From Rhizobium sp. Root483D2 (GTDB taxonomy: Bacteria; Pseudomonadota; Alphaproteobacteria; Rhizobiales; Rhizobiaceae): a DNA stretch of 64,000 bases. The notes beneath the pieces are model-generated. The model ran no database searches. It saw only the letters and a program-made list of their open reading frames with translations, and was not told the DNA's origin. Shown here piece after piece: positions 27,249 to 35,572 of the stretch. The stretch covers positions 1-64,000 of the forward strand of contig NZ_LMFB01000035.1 of the NCBI RefSeq assembly GCF_001426685.1. The letters run 5' to 3'. Within the stretch, counting starts at the first letter, position 1; every line of letters begins with the position of its first letter. Made by a program: the position numbers and the translations under genes.

Positions 27249-28363
27249 GATAAGCTCACCAATTTTTGCGGAACAGTCTCGGATAAATCGGTCGCCTGGC
27301 TACGGCGGCGCTTGATGTCAGCTCGAACAATGCCAACCAAGTACTGCGCAAGCGTGACGATGTCGCGATTGACGTTCTGAACAGACTTCCAGTTGCGCTT
27401 GTCGGTTTCGCCGAAGTTCCATTCCCCCGACGTCCAGGCTGTGTTGTCGATCAGGCAGGCGAGGCCCTTGGAAAACTCATCTGACGTTCTCGCCCCGTCG
27501 AGCAACGCCAAGAGTTCCATGACATAGCCAAGTGACATGATGCCAGCGCCATGCACGAGCCGAGAGGTCTTCGGCGTATGATCGACCCATTCTTTTCGGA
27601 AAACGTATTGAACAGCGCCATAAAAGTCGCTGATCAGTTTGAAGCAGAGGTCAGCGCCATCGGGCTCGCGAATGAGCTCGCGCATCACACCGTCGCTCAA
27701 TGAATTGATGATAACACGTTGGATTGCGGTGTCCCTGATGATGCCGGTGGGATTAGTGTGTTGGTACACCTGTCCCTTAAGCAGCGACTTTTCATCGTAG
27801 TTCAAGCGCGCAGCGATCTCTGCGGCAACGGACCGGTCGCCGAGACGGCGCGGCAGGCCGGTGACTGTTGGCAGCAGTTCATAGATCAGCGATTTCGGCA
27901 GCGGCCGGGTGTTGTTGATCAAAACGAACTGCCGGCGTAGTTCTTCGTCGTCCCTGCAAATGATTGCGGACACGAAGACCTGGAAATCTTTCTCGTGAAC
28001 CTGCCCGAGCGCTGTGAGGCGTTGTTGCCCGTCGACGACCATGCCGGGCGCGCCGGCGGCGATATCGATTTCGACCGTGCAGCGCCCGTCGGCGCTTTGG
28101 TCGAACACCTGGACGCTGTTGGTAAAAGCAACGACGATCGGGTTCGGCAAAATTGCTTCCGGCTTTTCCAGATAATCCCGGATCTCACGAATGTGACCGG
28201 CGATCTGTGGACGCTGAAAGCCGCTCAGCGCGCCTGCATCATCGCGTGCGACCCGCTCGATAACGGCAAACTTCTGCAGATCAGACGCTAGCGCTGCAAA
28301 TGAAAGGACTGTGTGCGCTTCGCTCTGTCTGGCTCTGATCGCTTGGAATTTCAATGTTGTCAT
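27245..28363 (-). CDS. dpdB: DpdB-like DGQHR-type protein, paralogue 1
   Basis: About 372 residues from ATG 28363; a longer frame reaches 28411. The core motif is GMVVDGQQRLTALGQVH near residue 105, a DGQQR variant of the DGQHR motif, followed by RRQFVLINNTRPLPKSLIYELLP. LSGFQRPQIAGHIREIRDYL and ILPNPIVVAF precede it. This matches DpdB, the partner that DpdA needs to exchange guanine for preQ0 in DNA. It overlaps the end of dpdA by 83 bases, an unusually long overlap, and queE by four. A paralogue lies on the other side of dpdA, so one copy may have a separate job. Confidence 0.78.
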   Translation of the reverse strand: MTTLKFQAIRARQSEAHTVLSFAALASDLQKFAVIERVARDDAGALSGFQRPQIAGHIREIRDYLEKPEAILPNPIVVAFTNSVQVFDQSADGRCTVEIDIAAGAPGMVVDGQQRLTALGQVHEKDFQVFVSAIICRDDEELRRQFVLINNTRPLPKSLIYELLPTVTGLPRRLGDRSVAAEIAARLNYDEKSLLKGQVYQHTNPTGIIRDTAIQRVIINSLSDGVMRELIREPDGADLCFKLISDFYGAVQYVFRKEWVDHTPKTSRLVHGAGIMSLGYVMELLALLDGARTSDEFSKGLACLIDNTAWTSGEWNFGETDKRNWKSVQNVNRDIVTLAQYLVGIVRADIKRRRSQATDLSETVPQKLVSLS

Positions 28364-29648
28364 TTCGGCCACTATTAATTGGGAGTTGGTCGACCAGGGC
28401 ATCGTAGACACCCAGATTGTGAATGCCGCGCCGCTTGTTGCGATTGCTCGCTCGAAAGATCACTACTTCGATCGAAAGCGCAGAACAGATGGGGCAGCTG
28501 CACCGCTTCCAAGGCCTATCGCGAAGCGTTCGCTCATAGCGTTCGCGAAGGTCCTTGACTGCTTTAGCGCCAGGCAATTCGTCGATCGTCGTCCCCATGA
28601 CCGCGGGCGTGGCATAGGCTAAGACGCTGTCGAGTGTCTCTTCCAGTTGCGCTTCGCCTTTGTCGTATGAGCGGAGCGCCGCCAGAGCGGTTTTCTCCAT
28701 CGAAACCAACCGCTCCTGGTTGAGCGACCCGCGCTTTGCGAGGCGCTGTAGCTTTGGGTTCTCAAGCGCCTGAGGGACGCGGATAGCTGTGTAGTATTCG
28801 AGTTTGCCGCTCTTTGTCGGAAGGAAGTAGTTCGCCTTCGCGTCTTTGAATGCACGGATCAACGGCGACGTCGTGTCAAAACTGGTAATATTAAAAGAGC
28901 CGAAGGTGTGGATCTCATCAGCCTTCGCAAACCCTAGAATATGAAGGCGGGTACTTGGCGGGATGGCGTCCCGGATCGCTGTCAGACAGGATTTGATCTG
29001 TGCCGCCTTCAGCGGAACGGTACCGCCGAGTGCCAGGTAATCGTAGCCCATTGCGACCAGACGGCGCGCGCTTTCGGCCATGCTGCCAGGGGACCAACCC
29101 TGGATGACACCCATTGGCGTGAACCGGTTTGACATATGCTGCGTTGCCGTCCGAAAAGCGGCCGCATTCTCAAGCGTAATCTCAAATCGCCGGCGTGCCT
29201 CTTGAGTGCCGCCTTTAAACCCGGTCAGGCTTTCGTCGAAATCGAAAATGATATGGTCGACCGAGCAGCCGTGGGTAAACCGCGCATCGTCGTAAAATTC
29301 AGCGGTGTCCTCCGGCGTGTACGGAGGCTTTTCTTCCTTATGATATGTAAACGCCCCGCAATCGCCAAAGATAGGTAGATGTTCGAATGCTGGCTTGTCG
29401 AGGCGAAGAAACTCCCGTGCACCCACCCGGCGGAAGCGCATTGACTGTGCTTCCGTATATTTTCCGCCCACTGCGGCGCCGCCGACGATGCCGCGGGAAA
29501 CAAGCATGCCTTTGTACGGGGCGTATCCCATGATTTCATGTGGATAAGCGTCATCCCAATAGGGCGTGCGGCCCTCCGAATAACGGTCGCGGAGAAAGTC
29601 GTAACCGGGATCGACGTGATCGAGACTGTCGGCAAAAATGAACTTCAT
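28281..29648 (-). CDS. dpdA: DpdA, DNA-guanine transglycosylase inserting 7-deazaguanine
   Basis: 455 residues, related to tRNA-guanine transglycosylases but starting KFIFADSLDHVDPGYDF, typical of DpdA. The TGT landmarks are recognisable: FGDCGAFTY (D96, equivalent to the general-base Asp), YLALGGTVPLK, LHILGFAKA, and SFDTTSPLIR (D258, at the nucleophile position). A zinc site C383-x-C385-x2-C388 with H410 is present as in TGT. DpdA replaces guanine in DNA with preQ0. It overlaps the upstream dpdB paralogue by four bases and the downstream one by 83 bases. The last 35 residues are a polar tail not needed by the fold. It is the defining enzyme of the island. Confidence 0.9.
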   Translation of the reverse strand: MKFIFADSLDHVDPGYDFLRDRYSEGRTPYWDDAYPHEIMGYAPYKGMLVSRGIVGGAAVGGKYTEAQSMRFRRVGAREFLRLDKPAFEHLPIFGDCGAFTYHKEEKPPYTPEDTAEFYDDARFTHGCSVDHIIFDFDESLTGFKGGTQEARRRFEITLENAAAFRTATQHMSNRFTPMGVIQGWSPGSMAESARRLVAMGYDYLALGGTVPLKAAQIKSCLTAIRDAIPPSTRLHILGFAKADEIHTFGSFNITSFDTTSPLIRAFKDAKANYFLPTKSGKLEYYTAIRVPQALENPKLQRLAKRGSLNQERLVSMEKTALAALRSYDKGEAQLEETLDSVLAYATPAVMGTTIDELPGAKAVKDLRERYERTLRDRPWKRCSCPICSALSIEVVIFRASNRNKRRGIHNLGVYDALVDQLPINSGRNDNIEIPSDQSQTERSAHSPFICSASV

Positions 29649-30769
29649 CGTGTCGGCCTCGATAACTTCCGGTCGAGTTGCATCAGGTGCTCGGCAAGCA
29701 GCCGATTGTGCTGCGGCGTGCCCTGGATCTCATTCCACTGGAGGCCAAGCCCTTCCCAGGATCCTTCTGTCCAGGCGCATAGCGGCGCGATCCGGTGCAA
29801 CGCCTCCCGGACCTCGGCCTCCGGCGTCGCAGAACTGTCGGCACGTAGCATCACCTGATCCATCAAAGCGCCCATTGCCTTGATGCCCGCAGAATGCATC
29901 AGCCGACTTTCCGTCGGTTGCTTACCCCATGCCTCCTGAAATACGTCACGTACCGCCGTCCAGTACAGAGCAAGCGCCTCGTACATCGCGTCGGGATCAT
30001 ACGCTTCCGCCGAAAGCTTATATTGATGAAGAGCCCCGTGAGGGCCCTTGAGGTTTTGCTTTATCACATCGATCAAAGCCGTGTCATTAACGACGCTCTT
30101 CTCGTCACCGGCATCGGAGGCGCGTCGTATCAAGTGATAGAATGGTGACTTCTGCTGCCGATTAAGGAGATTGCAAAGCTCGCTTGGCAGCCGGTTGGCG
30201 GCGAGATCTTTTGGCAGAAGTGACCCGACTTCAGGGAGTAACTCGTTGATCAGCCGAACATCCAGTGCTTTGACTTTGTTGACGAGGATAAACTGTTCGC
30301 GATGGACTTGCACATCCTGGGAAACGAAACCGACAACCGGGACGGGGAAACGACTGTCCTTGGCTTTTGCGAGCGCCAAAGATCGTTGCTGGCCGTCGAC
30401 GATCCAAGCGGCTCGCTTTCCGTCCTCATAGAGAGGAATATTCAATGTGCCTGAAACGCCAACCTCCGACAGCCCTTTTGGCTTCGGGCCGCGGGAGACG
30501 TCAAACGTCACGTCGGATGAAAGGGCGAGGGTAATAGCGTTCGGGAAGAGAACCGGGCCGCTGTCTAGAAATTCGACGATGGCCTTGACGTGGCTTTTGA
30601 TTTCCTTGCGCTGGAAGCCCTTCAGGTCTTTTTCATCGCGATGGATACGGCTAATGTTGGCAATCCGCGTCAGGTCCGAGCCATGCAGAAAAAACGCATA
30701 GACGTCGATACGATCGCCTTGTTGCGTTTTGACCGCTCGAACCGTCAGATTTTCCTTCACGCTCTTCAC
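29645..30769 (-). CDS. dpdB: DpdB-like DGQHR-type protein, paralogue 2
   Basis: 374 residues from GTG 30769, whose GTGA overlaps the preceding stop. It carries AAWIVDGQQRSLALAKA near residue 125, HREQFILVNKVKALDVRLINELLPEVGSLLP and LKGFQRKEIKSHVKAIVEFL, the same order of motifs as the downstream paralogue, but the two differ in most positions. Length and position directly before dpdA fit DpdB. Having two DpdB-like proteins on either side of dpdA suggests a heteromeric complex or a division between catalysis support and regulation. Which copy is the functional counterpart of Salmonella DpdB cannot be told from sequence. Confidence 0.78.
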   Translation of the reverse strand: MKSVKENLTVRAVKTQQGDRIDVYAFFLHGSDLTRIANISRIHRDEKDLKGFQRKEIKSHVKAIVEFLDSGPVLFPNAITLALSSDVTFDVSRGPKPKGLSEVGVSGTLNIPLYEDGKRAAWIVDGQQRSLALAKAKDSRFPVPVVGFVSQDVQVHREQFILVNKVKALDVRLINELLPEVGSLLPKDLAANRLPSELCNLLNRQQKSPFYHLIRRASDAGDEKSVVNDTALIDVIKQNLKGPHGALHQYKLSAEAYDPDAMYEALALYWTAVRDVFQEAWGKQPTESRLMHSAGIKAMGALMDQVMLRADSSATPEAEVREALHRIAPLCAWTEGSWEGLGLQWNEIQGTPQHNRLLAEHLMQLDRKLSRPTR

Positions 30770-31704
30770 AGCGCGCCCTCTTCGCGGATCTCGGATGTGA
30801 GTCTGGAAAATCGCTTCTGCTCGCAGGCGATATTCAACTCATCCCGCAATATCCGGAGCAGCCTTGTCGCCCGACCATCAGCGCGTGACCAGTGATCCCG
30901 GACGATTAATTTAAGGTCACTGTCCGACATCCGCGTGCCGGATTTGGAAAGAGGGCGATCCCATCCGGAAAGCGCGATCTCAACGAGTTCGGCATGTTCT
31001 TTAGCTCTCGCAAGTGGCGCAGCGGCGAGGATATTCTCGACAAAATGGCGAACGGCACGGGACGCGAAATCAGACCAGGTGCCGGGCAAAGTGCTCTGCG
31101 GGCCGTCCAGGCGGTCATCATAAGGAAGTCGGACACTCTCCAGGCGAGGGTTCAGATTGGGCACGTCGCGACCACCGACTATCCTTATCCTCTCACACAA
31201 CGCGTCCGAAATGCCTTGAAGAGCTGGGGCTACCATTCGCAAATAGGAGGACGGAAGTGCGATCATGATAAGGCCGCTTGATCGGCCGAGCAGGTCGTTC
31301 AGCATCTTGTGCCCGCCAAGCGCTGCCCACCAATCGGCGTCGCCATGATCCTGAAGCTTGTCCAGGACACAATCCGGGCTGCCTTTGGAAACCGTCAGAT
31401 TATAAGAGGGTATTTCTTGCTGGCTGCGGATGAGGCCGAGCCCGGCCGATACGATATGGAGTTCGGCCTGGGCGGCATCGGCCGCTTTCTTCGCCTCCAC
31501 AAATGATCGGCCGCAGTAGATGTCCTTTGCCGGAGCCATGGCCTCGACAGTTGCAACCTTCGCCATCCAGGATTGGGCGACGTGCCCTAAAGTGCCGATC
31601 GGCAAATCTCGGGCGCACAGGAAAGGATTGGGGGCAACCCGCTTTCTTTGCGTGCAGGCGGTGAGGATTACGGGCATAATGGGCGTCTCTGTGGCGTCAC
31701 CCAT
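30766..31704 (-). CDS. YaaA/DUF6884-like protein, possible DpdC counterpart
   Basis: 312 residues (start 31704; ATG 31677 is an alternative). The N-terminal 170 residues have the pattern of DUF6884/YaaA-like proteins: VILTACTQRKR, then AKDIYCGRSFVEAKKAAD, then ELHIVSAGLGLIRSQQEIPSYNL. This fold is related to the core of archaeosine synthase ArcS, which acts on preQ0 in tRNA. The C-terminal third is helical. It heads the operon and overlaps a dpdB gene by four bases. In characterised islands DpdC converts inserted preQ0 to the amido form, so a preQ0-modifying role would fit here, but I cannot show homology to DpdC. DNA binding is another possibility. Confidence 0.5.
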   Translation of the reverse strand: MGDATETPIMPVILTACTQRKRVAPNPFLCARDLPIGTLGHVAQSWMAKVATVEAMAPAKDIYCGRSFVEAKKAADAAQAELHIVSAGLGLIRSQQEIPSYNLTVSKGSPDCVLDKLQDHGDADWWAALGGHKMLNDLLGRSSGLIMIALPSSYLRMVAPALQGISDALCERIRIVGGRDVPNLNPRLESVRLPYDDRLDGPQSTLPGTWSDFASRAVRHFVENILAAAPLARAKEHAELVEIALSGWDRPLSKSGTRMSDSDLKLIVRDHWSRADGRATRLLRILRDELNIACEQKRFSRLTSEIREEGAL

Positions 31705-31743
31705 TTACTGGAGCAACCGATGTCGGTAGTGATATAACTGCGC

Positions 31744-31833
31744 TGCAGTATTCAGGTCAATACAGAAACTGCAACCGCTCTTTGGTCTCCCCAAGAAACT
31801 GCGCTTTTGATTTTCGGCATTGCAGTTACTGCT
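31744..31833. promoter_or_regulatory. Divergent promoter region with repeated AGAAACTGC motifs
   Basis: Between the ten-gene Dpd operon (leftward) and the toxin-antitoxin pair (rightward) lie two AGAAACTGC repeats at 31764-31772 and 31794-31802, exactly 30 bases apart, and inverted copies near 31744 and 31822 (GCAGTA, GCAGTTACT). GTATT and AATAC form an inverted repeat near 31747-31762. Repeats at helical spacing in a divergent promoter suggest a transcription factor site controlling one or both units. Promoter boxes are not clear. Confidence 0.4.
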
Positions 31834-31944
31834 GGTTGGTAAAGCGACTCCGAGAAGCCACCCGCTCCATTGGCCTTCACCAACTTAACGAACTTGACGA
31901 ACCGACAACGATTGGCTACATTGATTTCGAAAGGTGGATTGTCA

Positions 31945-32607
31945 ATGCCCGTCACGAAAACGACAGCACGCGAAACTCCAAATATCGCGCTATCGATGAA
32001 GCTGCCCCGCAAGGCTGATTTCGAAAAAGCGTTGCTCAATCAGTATACCAAGGCGGTGCTGCTGAGCCAGAAGGCTGGCCATCAGGTGAGTTTCCGCGTC
32101 GTCGTCGATCCGCGCGCCGGAGCGCAGACAATTTCGATCGTCGAGGAAGACCCGCTGGTTGGCGATAGTGCGTTTCCAGTCGAAGAGGCTGGCGAACCGG
32201 ATGAGGAACTGAAGGCAGCCTTGTCCGCCGCACGAGAGCGCGGCCGTCGCCGCGTTGCAGAGATCCTCAGCGAGGACGACATGCTGAGCGCTGACGCCTT
32301 TTCCGATCTTCTTGGCGTTTCGCGGGTCACGGTCAATACCAAGCGTCAAAACGGCCAGGTTCTCGGCTTGGATGGCGCCAAGCGAGGGTTCCGGTTTCCG
32401 GCCTGGCAACTTGATCAGGACGGCCGGCCCTATGCGTCGCTTTCAAAATTGCACGAGATCCTGGCTGGTGCCTGGGCCGTTTACCGCTTCCTTGTTTCGC
32501 CCCACGGCGCGTTTGAGGGTGGCACCGGGCTCGACGCCCTGAAGCGGGGCCAAGATAGCGACGTGATCGCCGCAGCCGAGGGCATTGCCCGCGCTGACTT
32601 TCGCTAA
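31945..32607 (+). CDS. Xre/MbcA/ParS-type antitoxin
   Basis: 220 residues from ATG 31945 (GGTGG upstream); a longer frame starts at 31870. The C-terminal half has a helix-turn-helix-like segment (DAFSDLLGVSRVTVNTKRQNGQVLGL) followed by a region with FPAWQLDQDGRPYASLSKLHEILAG and FLVSPHGAFEGGTGLDALKRG, the DUF2384-like pattern of antitoxins that pair with RES-domain toxins. It abuts the toxin start with no gap. Such antitoxins neutralise the toxin and bind their own promoter. Two 9-base tandem repeats at 31882-31899 lie just upstream and could be the operator. Confidence 0.72.
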   Translation: MPVTKTTARETPNIALSMKLPRKADFEKALLNQYTKAVLLSQKAGHQVSFRVVVDPRAGAQTISIVEEDPLVGDSAFPVEEAGEPDEELKAALSAARERGRRRVAEILSEDDMLSADAFSDLLGVSRVTVNTKRQNGQVLGLDGAKRGFRFPAWQLDQDGRPYASLSKLHEILAGAWAVYRFLVSPHGAFEGGTGLDALKRGQDSDVIAAAEGIARADFR

Positions 32608-33225
32608 ATGGCGGGTATCAAGCCGCCTGCCGGTTTCGAGCGTAAGCCGCTCGATCTCGAAACGATTCCTTCAGGGCGTCGCTTTGGCAGGATCTACGCA
32701 AGCGCCTTTCCAGACCCGCTGGGATTTGGGAAGACCGCGAGCCGGTTCAGCGATCCTCGCCGACGTGACTCAACGAAGCGTTTCGGCGTTCTTTATCTGG
32801 GCGAAACACTCAAGGTCTGTTTCCTTGAGGCGGTTCTGCGTGATCGCCGCGACGGTCTTATCGGCGATCTTCCGGTCGAGGAGAAAGAAATCTATGCGCG
32901 GCGCTACGCTGAGGTCGAGACGATCGCAGACCTCAGCCTCGTAGACCTGCGTGACGATCACGCCATCAGGATGGGGGTTCCAACTGACGTGGCGAAATCC
33001 TCGCGTCAGAGCCTTGCGCGCTCCTGGGCGCTGGCATTCCACGAGCATCAGTCGTTTCCCGACGGTATCATCTATCCATCTCGCCTCAACGGCCACACGA
33101 ATATCGCTGTCTTTGGGCGTGCCGTCCCCAAGCTGGCGCCGGTCCGGGTCGTGCCGCTGATCGGCGCACCAGGGCTCGCCGCGGTCATTAATGACCTGCG
33201 TGTGAGTCTGGTCGATTTCCCTTGA
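32608..33225 (+). CDS. RES-domain toxin
   Basis: 205 residues. RES-family features are GRRFGRIYASAFPDPLGFGKTASRFSDPR near the N-terminus, FGVLYLGETLKVCFLEAVLRDR in the middle, and HEHQSFPDGIIYPSRLNGHTNIAVFGRA near the C-terminus. RES toxins degrade NAD+ and halt growth; the conserved Arg, Glu and Ser positions are all present, so it looks intact. The gene begins immediately after the antitoxin stop, the standard order for this toxin-antitoxin type. It may serve plasmid maintenance or defence of the adjacent island. Confidence 0.78.
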   Translation: MAGIKPPAGFERKPLDLETIPSGRRFGRIYASAFPDPLGFGKTASRFSDPRRRDSTKRFGVLYLGETLKVCFLEAVLRDRRDGLIGDLPVEEKEIYARRYAEVETIADLSLVDLRDDHAIRMGVPTDVAKSSRQSLARSWALAFHEHQSFPDGIIYPSRLNGHTNIAVFGRAVPKLAPVRVVPLIGAPGLAAVINDLRVSLVDFP

Positions 33226-33301
33226 AGCGTTGCTGGTTTGAGCCGCCTGTCGTGAATCTTGGCTCGGCTGAGGAGCCTGTGGCGGTCAGGCAATGATGCT
33301 C

Positions 33302-34678
33302 TCACTTTTGAGTTTGTCTCTCGTCGGTAAAAGACAAATTCAGCGTTTCCTGCAGCTTGCCCAGCGTTCCGTCCTTCCGAAATCGAATTCCCGACACAAT
33401 GAAGCTGACGCTGCTGCCGCCCGAATATAGGGTGACGCCCGTAACCAACAGGCGTAAGAGCTTGCCCCGGCTTTCGGATGTGACAATGTCTCCAGGCACG
33501 ATTCCAAGGATGGACCGGGCAAGCGCTGATCGTTCCGCTTCGAGCTCGGTATCCCATCGCTCAAGCTCTGTTTCGACATGGCGGAACGCGTCTCGCGCGG
33601 CTTGGAAGGGACGCTCCTCCCCAAACCACAAGCGATCCACGACCGAAAGGATTTCTCCCGGGACCTCCTTCTGCATTGCGTAAGCGGCGTGGCTCATCAT
33701 TTCGTGGATCCGTTCCGCCTCTTGCAGGGCGCGAACCCGGTCCACATAGGGCGTGATTGCCACCCCCGAAATCACCGGCGAGAGCACCTTGTTGGAAGCG
33801 GACAAGAAGTCGAGAGGCATCACCTCCCGCAGGCTGATCCGGTTGGTCGCATGCCGCTCGGGCGGCTCTCCCTCGCGCCACGACTTGCGGTTCCATTCCA
33901 CCCAGATCTCGCGCGCCGAAACACAGAGCCAACTGTCCAGGAACAAGTGCGATTCTGGGGAGTAGAGATGGTGCGTCGACCAGGCGTGATCTGCCGCCGT
34001 CAGCGGCATCACCACGTGCTGGAGTTCTTGATCCCTGACCATCGCCGAAAGGGCGCCAATCCGCTCCTGGAGTGGCACAGTCAGGCGGACAAAGATCACC
34101 GGCCCATCCGCCCTGAAGGGTGCTCGGTTGCTCTCGGTCTCGAATACTAAGAGCTGCTGCCGCGCCATTGGCAATAGGCGCTCGACGAGTTTGGCAACAC
34201 TGTTGCGGACAGACGGTCCCCAACGCGTAACAATGCGATCTTCTTCCACCCAGGCCTGTGCCCGTCCCTGAATGAGCAGCAGGACCTGTGCTGCCACATC
34301 GCGATCGAGGTTGGCGAGCGGCCTGGCAGCTGGCGGTGGAGCAATACCGGCGCCCCGACTGTTCATCTCCGAAAACGCCATTTCGAGGAACTGGCGCTGC
34401 AGTTTCGAAAGCGCTTCTGCTGTTTTCGCACGCAACTCGTCGCGTCGCTTAGTGTCGAGTTCCTCGCGGAAAGCAACCAGGGCTGGTCGGCGTGGTCGCT
34501 GCCCGGCTTGCATGCGGGCCCAATAACCGCGACGCGGCTTTGGGACCTGCAGCTTGGCGCAGAGTTTACCGATCGCCACGTCCGAAAGGCCAAGTTCCTT
34601 GGCGATCTCGCTGGTCGGTTTCTCCCATACGAGAGCGAAGAGTTCTTCCCTCGATAGTTTCCGTTTTGGCATCTTCAT
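33302..34678 (-). CDS. Hypothetical protein with N-terminal helix-turn-helix
   Basis: 458 residues. The N-terminal 55 residues form a clear helix-turn-helix (LFALVWEKPTSEIAKELGLSDVAIGKLCAKL) followed by PKPRRGYWARM, a combination I associate with an uncharacterised protein family in proteobacteria. The rest is a large mixed domain without catalytic motifs I recognise, and no membrane segments. It is transcribed alone and converges on the RES toxin gene. A DNA-binding regulatory role is suggested only by the N-terminus. The start at 34678 lies two codons before an alternative ATG. Confidence 0.65.
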   Translation of the reverse strand: MKMPKRKLSREELFALVWEKPTSEIAKELGLSDVAIGKLCAKLQVPKPRRGYWARMQAGQRPRRPALVAFREELDTKRRDELRAKTAEALSKLQRQFLEMAFSEMNSRGAGIAPPPAARPLANLDRDVAAQVLLLIQGRAQAWVEEDRIVTRWGPSVRNSVAKLVERLLPMARQQLLVFETESNRAPFRADGPVIFVRLTVPLQERIGALSAMVRDQELQHVVMPLTAADHAWSTHHLYSPESHLFLDSWLCVSAREIWVEWNRKSWREGEPPERHATNRISLREVMPLDFLSASNKVLSPVISGVAITPYVDRVRALQEAERIHEMMSHAAYAMQKEVPGEILSVVDRLWFGEERPFQAARDAFRHVETELERWDTELEAERSALARSILGIVPGDIVTSESRGKLLRLLVTGVTLYSGGSSVSFIVSGIRFRKDGTLGKLQETLNLSFTDERQTQK

Positions 34679-34774
34679 GCATCTTTTTCATTCGAGCGTC
34701 TTCGACAAGGCGACACCTGTGGTTTGGTAGCGGAACATTTTGATAGGCCGCCGCGGTCCCATTGGCGGCCGAGC

Positions 34775-35572
34775 CTAACCGTTGGGCTTCGGCCTTGCCT
34801 TCCCCTTCATACGGACCGTGACGATCTTCGGGCTGTCGCCGCTTCGTTCCACGTCCACGATGCCGGAAGCCTCGACGAGGTCGGTGAGGCGGGCAAAACC
34901 GTAGTTGCGCGCATCAAAGTCCGGCGATTGTTTCGCCAAATGGGCGCCGACACGCGCCAGGTTGGCACGGCCGTCTTCATCGGCCGACGCCGTCACAGCA
35001 TTCTCGAGCATCTTCAATGCCGCAGCGTCAAGCTTCGGTTTTGCGGGCGCCTTGGCTGGGGATACCTTGGCCTCCTTGGCTTTCACTACGGCAGCCGGTT
35101 GCGTATCTTGGCGGGCATCGGGCTCGACGGAGTTGGCGTTGAGGACGTCGAAATAGACGAACTTGTCGCAAGCGGTAATGAAGGGGCGCGGGGTTTTGCG
35201 TTCGCCGAAGCCATAGACGGTGACGCCCTGTTCGCGGATACGCGACGCCAGCCTGGCGAAATCGCTATCGCTGGAAACGATGCAAAATGCGGAAAAACGG
35301 TCGGTATAGAGTAGGTCCATCGCGTCGATGATCATTGCCCCGTCCGTAGCATTTTTCCCCGTCGTGTAGGCAAATTGCTGCACCGGTTGGATCGAATGCT
35401 CCAACAGACATTCTTTCCAGCCGTTGAGGTTGGGCTTGGTCCAGTCGCCATAGATGCGCTTGACACTGGCGGTGCCATAGGTGGCGATCTCGGCCAGGAG
35501 CCCACTGACGATCTTCGGGGAGGCATTGTCGCCGTCGATGAGGAGAGCCAACGTGTCGGATGTGCCGGTCAT
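34775..35572 (-). CDS. NYN-domain (LabA-like) protein with C-terminal OST-HTH/LOTUS-like domain
   Basis: 265 residues from ATG 35572, preferred over upstream in-frame ATGs that lack a spaced ribosome binding site. The N-terminal NYN domain has LALLIDGDNASPKIVSGLL, DGAMIIDAMDLLY and FCIVSSDSDFARLASRIREQG, giving the acidic residues of a PIN/NYN ribonuclease fold. The C-terminal 80 residues (LARVGAHLAKQSPDFDARNYGFARLTDLVEAS in part) resemble an OST-HTH/LOTUS RNA-binding domain, joined by an Ala/Lys/Pro-rich linker. Such proteins are predicted RNA-processing nucleases. It is monocistronic and not obviously linked to its neighbours. Confidence 0.78.
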   Translation of the reverse strand: MTGTSDTLALLIDGDNASPKIVSGLLAEIATYGTASVKRIYGDWTKPNLNGWKECLLEHSIQPVQQFAYTTGKNATDGAMIIDAMDLLYTDRFSAFCIVSSDSDFARLASRIREQGVTVYGFGERKTPRPFITACDKFVYFDVLNANSVEPDARQDTQPAAVVKAKEAKVSPAKAPAKPKLDAAALKMLENAVTASADEDGRANLARVGAHLAKQSPDFDARNYGFARLTDLVEASGIVDVERSGDSPKIVTVRMKGKARPKPNG

